This document shows, piece after piece, positions 58,976 through 64,000 of a DNA stretch of 64,000 nucleotides. Source of the stretch: Vitellaria paradoxa (lineage: Eukaryota > Streptophyta > Magnoliopsida > Ericales > Sapotaceae); the NCBI GenBank assembly GCA_019916065.1, contig CM034243.1, forward strand, positions 2,542,001 to 2,606,000, given 5' to 3'. A program made the position numbers and the translations under genes. A model generated the notes under the pieces. It was given only the letters and a program-made list of their open reading frames with translations. It ran no database searches and was not told the DNA's origin. How positions within the stretch are numbered: position 1 is the first letter of the stretch; the number at the start of each line of letters is the position of its first letter.

Positions 58976-61562
58976 ATGTCTGAAAAGGGCATGAGGGCAG
59001 AATATCTGTCGGGAATGGGTGATTTCTTGCAAACACTCGGGACCTCCGCCACCATCCCTCCACAAACTGAGGGAAAGGACTTCTTCTCCGATTTCATTGG
59101 GGGCCTCCTCAAGGTGGACTGCGTCGACCGCGGCCGCGTCTCCTGCCTCCTCACCGTCAAACCTGCCGCTTTGGTGCGTCTGCTCTATTTTTCCCTTTTC
59201 TGCTTCTTTTTTTCCACCTTCTTCCACAAATCAGATCCTCGTTTCTTCTTCTTCTTCTTCTTCTTCTTCTTCTTCTCCTCTCTCTCTCTCTCTCCGTAGT
59301 TCTGTTTGGTTGTTGAGAAAATTAGGGAAAGCATTGAAAATCTTTGTCTCTATTTGAGGTTAAAAGAATTGTAAAAGACTAAATCTTGATGGTTTACGTT
59401 GTCCTGTGGCTTCTATTTTATTTGCCACACAATTGCAAAGTAACTATACTAACTAAGATTTCGGTGTGTATAGCTTGATTTCAATAGAATGAAGTCGATG
59501 AATTTTACAAAAAAGTTAACTAAGGAAAGGTGGACGATTTCAAATAATTACCTACTCTATTATTTTAAACTCATTACAATTTATTAATATTGTAAACGAT
59601 TTTTTGGATAATTAATTTAAAATATTCCAATAATTAATTCCAAACCTATATAGGTTAATCTTAGTTCCTTTTTTTATTGTGTTGATGAGAAAAACAAAAC
59701 ATTATAAAATTAAAATACGAATCTGTTAATTTACACTTTAATTATGTGAAGACTCAACCTTTCAGTATTTATTTTCTTCCAGTGATTCAAATGAGAACAG
59801 CTGACTACACACTGTATTAATTATTTCTGTCGTGTGTTTCCCACACCATTCTCGGAAATCAGATTGAAGGTTTGATGTCTCGTCAATGTGTTTATTTTTA
59901 GAATTCTTATGGCGGATTGCATGGAGGCGCTATTGCATCATTGGCAGAGATGGTGTCAATTGCTTGTGCGAGAACAGTTGTTGGCAAAGACAAGGAGCTA
60001 TTTCTTGGAGAATTGAGCACATCGTATCTGTCTGCTGCTCCTCGCAATGTGAGTCCTCTGACTTTACTTTTTCGTGATTTTGATAACTGGGTTTTTTCAT
60101 GATTTATTTTAGTGTTCTTTTTTTGTGGTGCACGGTGGGTTTTGGTTTGAATTATACAATCAATATTTTTTGGTTACTTAGTTGCCAAATCAGATGGTTA
60201 TCTGTGTTCCTCGTTTTATCGCTTGAGAGGGGTTATGGTAGATCTCTTTTATTATTCGTCCAAAAGTGACTGTTCTTGTTCTTGAGGATGAGAAGTTATC
60301 CATACGGGGAGATTGAGTAATCAAGACTTTCCTTATCCAAGGGTTGGATGATGTTTCTAGTGAAGCTGTGCTTTTGGAACGCTTTGTGGGTGTTGGCATT
60401 AATCACATTAGAGGAAATAAGCGCTTAACACCTCCCACACTTTCTTGAGGATGAGAAGTTACCCATAGGGAGGGGCTGATTAGGCCTTTCCTGTACAAGG
60501 ATCGGATGATGTTTAAACTTTTAAGTAAAGATGTGCTTCTGCAATGCTGTGTGGTTGCTAACATTAACCGCATTAGATGAAATAAGGGCTTTAACTTGAG
60601 GCCTTCTCTACTTTAAAGTATAGAATGTTGACTGGAAAAAGAATATGAATTAAGTAACACTGTTAACATTAGCATGTTAAGGTGGATGTGTGGCAAAACA
60701 AGAAAAGATACACTAGATAAAAGCATTTATCACAAGTGATGGCACTATTGAGGCTAGGACTAGGGAAAATAAGTTGATTTTGTTGTTTTGGGACCTAGAA
60801 TTGGCTAACACGGACAAAAGGCTTGGTTCTTGTTGAAGATGCTGAGTCTTGCTATCGATTAAAAGTGATGGCCCTTAATATAGTTGGATGGCGAAAAGGA
60901 TGCCATCACTTCTGTTACCATGGAAGAAATCATAAGAATGTCTTCTGTAGTGAGAAGGCTGCACAACATGGACAATAATTGGGCCTTGGTAGATGTATTT
61001 GCACCCCCATGATAATGGAGTAATATACCTATGGAGTAATATACCTAGTCCCATCTATGGGTTTGAGTTGCTTACTAGCATGGAATGCATGCTATAAACG
61101 GGGAGGGAGAGAGCATGGAGGGAAAAGAAGATTTACTCATTTACAGCTTGATTTTAGGGATCTCACTTTCATAAATGTATTTTTACTTGATTTTGTTCGT
61201 GCATTGATCATAATGTCATCATTTACTGCTCCAAATAGCCTGCTGACCCAAGTAATAATTCTAAAGTTCTTGATTTTGAATGGGCTTGTATAACCATCCA
61301 ATTATGCTCGATGCTTGCACATATTTATTCCATCGAAACCATTGTCTTCATCTAGTTTCCTTTCTAATTATTTATTTATTTTTTCTCCTTTGAAATGGGG
61401 ATATTCTTACATTCACAGGCAGAATTGAAAGTTGATGCATCTGTGGTAAGAAGTGGAAGAAACTTGACTGTAGTTGCAGTTGAATTCAAAATCAAGGACT
61501 CTGGGCGTTTAGCTTTTACTTCTCGTGCTACCTTCTACAACATGCTTGTTGCAAGTTTGTGA
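58976..61562 (+). CDS. Hotdog-fold acyl-CoA thioesterase, ACOT13/THEM2-like
   Basis: Three exons: 58976-59173, 59902-60048 and 61419-61562. They give 489 nt, or 162 aa plus stop, with GT-AG introns all in phase 0. The PaaI-like thioesterase signature spans the start of exon 2: N67SYGGLH73GG75AIASLAE82. The Asn, the HGG turn and the acidic residue on the following helix form the usual active site. The sheet part then runs GELSTSYLSAAP, AELKVDASVVRSGRNLTVVAVEF and FTSRATFYNM. Length fits the family, which hydrolyses acyl-CoA thioesters. The substrate and cell compartment are not clear from sequence. The sequence upstream of 58976 is also open but has no ATG, so this ATG is taken as the start. 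Confidence 0.92.
59243..59294 (+). repeat. (TTC)n followed by (TC)n microsatellite in thioesterase intron 1
   Basis: About eleven TTC/CTT triplets run at 59243-59275 and then (CT)n to 59294, just inside intron 1. This gives an unusually long pyrimidine tract near the donor. Confidence 0.95.
60281..60606. repeat. Imperfect tandem duplication of about 163 bp in thioesterase intron 2
   Basis: Unit 1 (60281-60443) and unit 2 (60444 to about 60606) both start CTTGAGGATGAGAAGTTA. They share CCATA, GGATGATGTTT, the GTGCTT...GCTTTGTGG-like middle, and CATTAGA near the end. Divergence shows that the duplication is old. Confidence 0.75.
60607..60838 (+). mobile_element. Decayed RTE LINE 3' fragment in thioesterase intron 2
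   Basis: The plus strand contains a run reading MLRWMCGKTRKDT (about 60690-60728), the conserved RTE C-terminal block also seen at 6501-8320 and 38740-39024. It ends near AAAAGGCTTGGTTCTTGTTG, a degraded RTE-like tail. It is heavily mutated and its borders are approximate. Confidence 0.6.
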
Positions 61563-64000
61563 AGTTTCCCTTACTCTAGCACATTGAGGAAGAACATCTT
61601 GGTATGTTATGTTGTCCTATAGCATGCCCATTGCAAATTCCATTGGAATATTGTTAGTTTGTTTTTTTATTTTTTGTCCTATTTTCTTCAGTATATTTTT
61701 ACCATACTCTAACCCGTAGCTACATCCAACAATCTATTTGTCCCTAAAAGTAGTACTGAATTTCTTCATCTTCTCCCCCGCCCCCCTTTTTTATGTTTTT
61801 GGAGCGGGAAGGTACTGTTTAAATTTGATTGTTCTATATTCAACCTAGGAATTAGTCTTTTGCTGGTTAAAAACGTTGTTGTCATTACTAAACCTTGTAG
61901 GTGAGATGAGCGAGCCAGGTGCTTAATGCATCCATACAGGCAGCTATGGAAGTACCCTCTGTTATAAAATTATATAGTTTATATGAAAATAGTAACCAAC
62001 AGACACACATTGGCTAGATTCATACCACCCAGCCATTGGCAAAAACAAAATGCAAGAATGAAGAAGCAAAAATAATCAAACAGGTTTTATCTATCCCTTT
62101 TGACCGGTGTAAGAAGGTAAGAGTGATCATTTAATCGGATGAGTGATGATCTTTAAGACAGTTTATGATAATGATTTTTCTGTGTTGTTTGCCTTTTCAT
62201 TTTTACTCTTATTTTGTTGCATTAGCTTTTCATACCATTCTGTTTTTCTCCTTTCTTCCCTTGCTTTTGAAGGATTCTTCAGCTAATTGGTAAGGTTTGT
62301 GGGTTGCGGTTAAGCAGTTAAAGTTACTTCAAATTAATTATTCCCTGTTTGTTAAGAGGGAATATTTGAACTAAATAAAGAGGGAACCCATTCTCACACT
62401 TGGTGCTACAAAGAAAGAAGTGGTGAGGTGAAGATAACCGCCTCGATATGCTTATAAAAGGGGTTTCATAGCTTGAAGAAGCACACATCAACACCCCCAA
62501 CACTTGGCTTTTATCTTTTCTTTGTATGAGTAGTTCTTAACTTAAATTGTTACCTTTAAACACTAGCCGCTCAGTTGGTTTATGTTATTGGAGATTAATA
62601 AACTATGTTTGCTATATTTTAATTTGTGTTTAATCTCTGTCTGCGTATTAGAAATTAATAGATTTTGTTTATTCTACTTATTTGAAGATTAGAAAATTTG
62701 GTTAAATTCTATTTTGATTAGTTTTTAATCTCGATTCGCTAATCAAAAACTAACTGACTCGATTCGTTTAACTTTATTCTGTATTGCCCGATATCCAGTG
62801 AAGTTACGAAATACATTATCCGAATCTTACAAGCAATCACATTGATCAAATCAAGTCATACAAATGACCACAATCTGTTTTGGGAAGTGAAACGTATCTC
62901 TTTCTCAGTTCGATCCAACAGATTTTTGGCACGCTTAACGGGACATTTTAATTAACTTGGATAATGTCAAATGGTGCACACCAAAGAGTTCGGTAAGGAA
63001 CAAGTCGCGAGTGACCCTCTCGAATTAACGAGAAAACAACTTGCCTATCATGGATTAGTTTTTCCTCGAGTATGCATACCAACAACCGATGGAAGAGAGT
63101 TAAGAGTAGCCAACCACTAGAAAACATAGAGGTCATGGTTGAAAGGACACCAATTTCTAAAGGAAAAGCCCCTAGGCTGCGTTTGTTTGCGGGATTAAAA
63201 AATAGGGGATAAGTAATACTGTGGGATTAGTAATACTGTGATGTGATGGATAGAGGATGAGTAATATTATAATATGATAGGAGATAAGTAATACTGTGTT
63301 TGGTTTGTATAAAAGAGAAAGTTATAATTAATGGGATAAGTGCATGAAATGACTGAATTGCCCTTACAATAAAATTAAATTGTTCACAAGAAAAGAAAAA
63401 AAATAATATCATTCATTGAGTTATTGCCTTACAATAATATCAATAATTTTATGTAACACATTATTAACATATTATTTTAACTTAATTAAAAAATTACTAA
63501 AATTTTTATTAATCACACAAAAAGTTATCAAAAATTTTTAGAAAATGTTATTTATTTTATTTAGTAATTAAAAGTATATATTTATTTAGTAATTTTTAGA
63601 AAATGTTACTTTTAGTTTTATTTAGTAATTAAAAGTTATATATTTTATTTAGTAATCTGGATATAACAGATGTATATATTTTCAATGGACGAAGGGCTCC
63701 GAAGAGGACCGAATATAAAAGCGTCGTTTGGCAACATTTTTATTTTTTATATTTCTATTTATGTTTATAAAATTTTATAAATTGATAATAAAAATATATT
63801 TGTTAAATTTGTTTACGTTTTTGTATTTTCAAAAAAATAAAAATTTAAATAAAAAAACATAAATAAGAAAAAAAATGTTACCACTCTATTTTTTTCTGCT
63901 ACAAACATTTTATCAATTTTAATACTTTGTCTATTTTTGTTACATCATATTAAAATAAATTATTTTATTCAAATATTTTATTAAACTAAAATTATTTTTA
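61563..64000. other. Region downstream of the thioesterase gene, no gene recognised
   Basis: 61563-61750 is a probable 3' UTR. The middle is ordinary AT-rich DNA. At about 63176-63310 a MITE-like block begins GGCTGCGTTTGTTTGCGGGAT and repeats GGGATAAGTAATACTGTG several times, related to 44303-44655. The end (63710-64000) is AT-rich with no feature. Confidence 0.45.

Noticed and set aside
58874..59227. Minus-strand frames antisense to thioesterase exon 1
   Set aside because: Shadows of the GC-rich coding exon. The plus-strand exon has family motifs and correct splice phase.

Overview
The window looks like nuclear DNA of a eudicot plant. It has genes split into short exons by AT-rich introns with GT-AG borders, Copia, LINE, SINE and MITE insertions, many microsatellites, and protein families typical of plants. 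I cannot name the species. All exon models were built by eye from reading frame, splice consensus and comparison between paralogous copies.

The left half (about 1-34,500) is a tandem array of short-chain dehydrogenase/reductase (SDR) genes of the salutaridine reductase / neomenthol dehydrogenase type, each with five coding exons. Six copies can be seen. Copy 0 is a remnant cut by the window edge. Copy A (3012-5488, minus) has an intact 306-aa frame. Copy B keeps only exons 1-2. Copy C (plus strand) keeps only broken exons 4-5. Copy D (17707-21070, minus) is intact at 306 aa but has Asn where the catalytic Tyr should be. Copy E (25702-34487, minus) is intact at 300 aa although a 6.47-kb Copia retrotransposon sits in its intron 3.

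The mobile DNA in the array is layered, and paralogous empty sites let several insertions be read directly. They include a SINE with a 17-bp target-site duplication (TSD), a 5'-truncated RTE-type LINE with a 16-bp TSD, a long-inverted-repeat element present twice and apparently older than part of the duplication history, and nested MITEs with Harbinger-like (TAA), hAT-like (8 bp) and Mutator-like (9 bp) TSDs. A second Copia family is present as a truncated element and as a solo LTR.

The right half holds four ordinary housekeeping genes. A MAT2B/RmlD-like NAD(P)-binding Rossmann gene lies at 37424-42070 (minus). A conserved plant membrane protein of unknown function lies at 43865-49942 (minus), with a 5' UTR exon near 50,377-50,575. 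Digalactosyldiacylglycerol synthase 2 (DGD2, plus) lies at 54096-57190, and a hotdog-fold acyl-CoA thioesterase of the ACOT13 type (plus) at 58976-61562. The second and third of these are divergently transcribed across a 2-kb AT-rich spacer. The introns and spacers carry MITEs, decayed RTE fragments and an inverted-repeat cluster.

I found no tRNA or rRNA gene, CRISPR array or bacterial-type system. The most unusual items are the Tyr-less SDR copy, the insertion chronology fixed by empty sites, the 21-bp minisatellite in the Copia leader, and a GC-rich island framed by inverted repeats.
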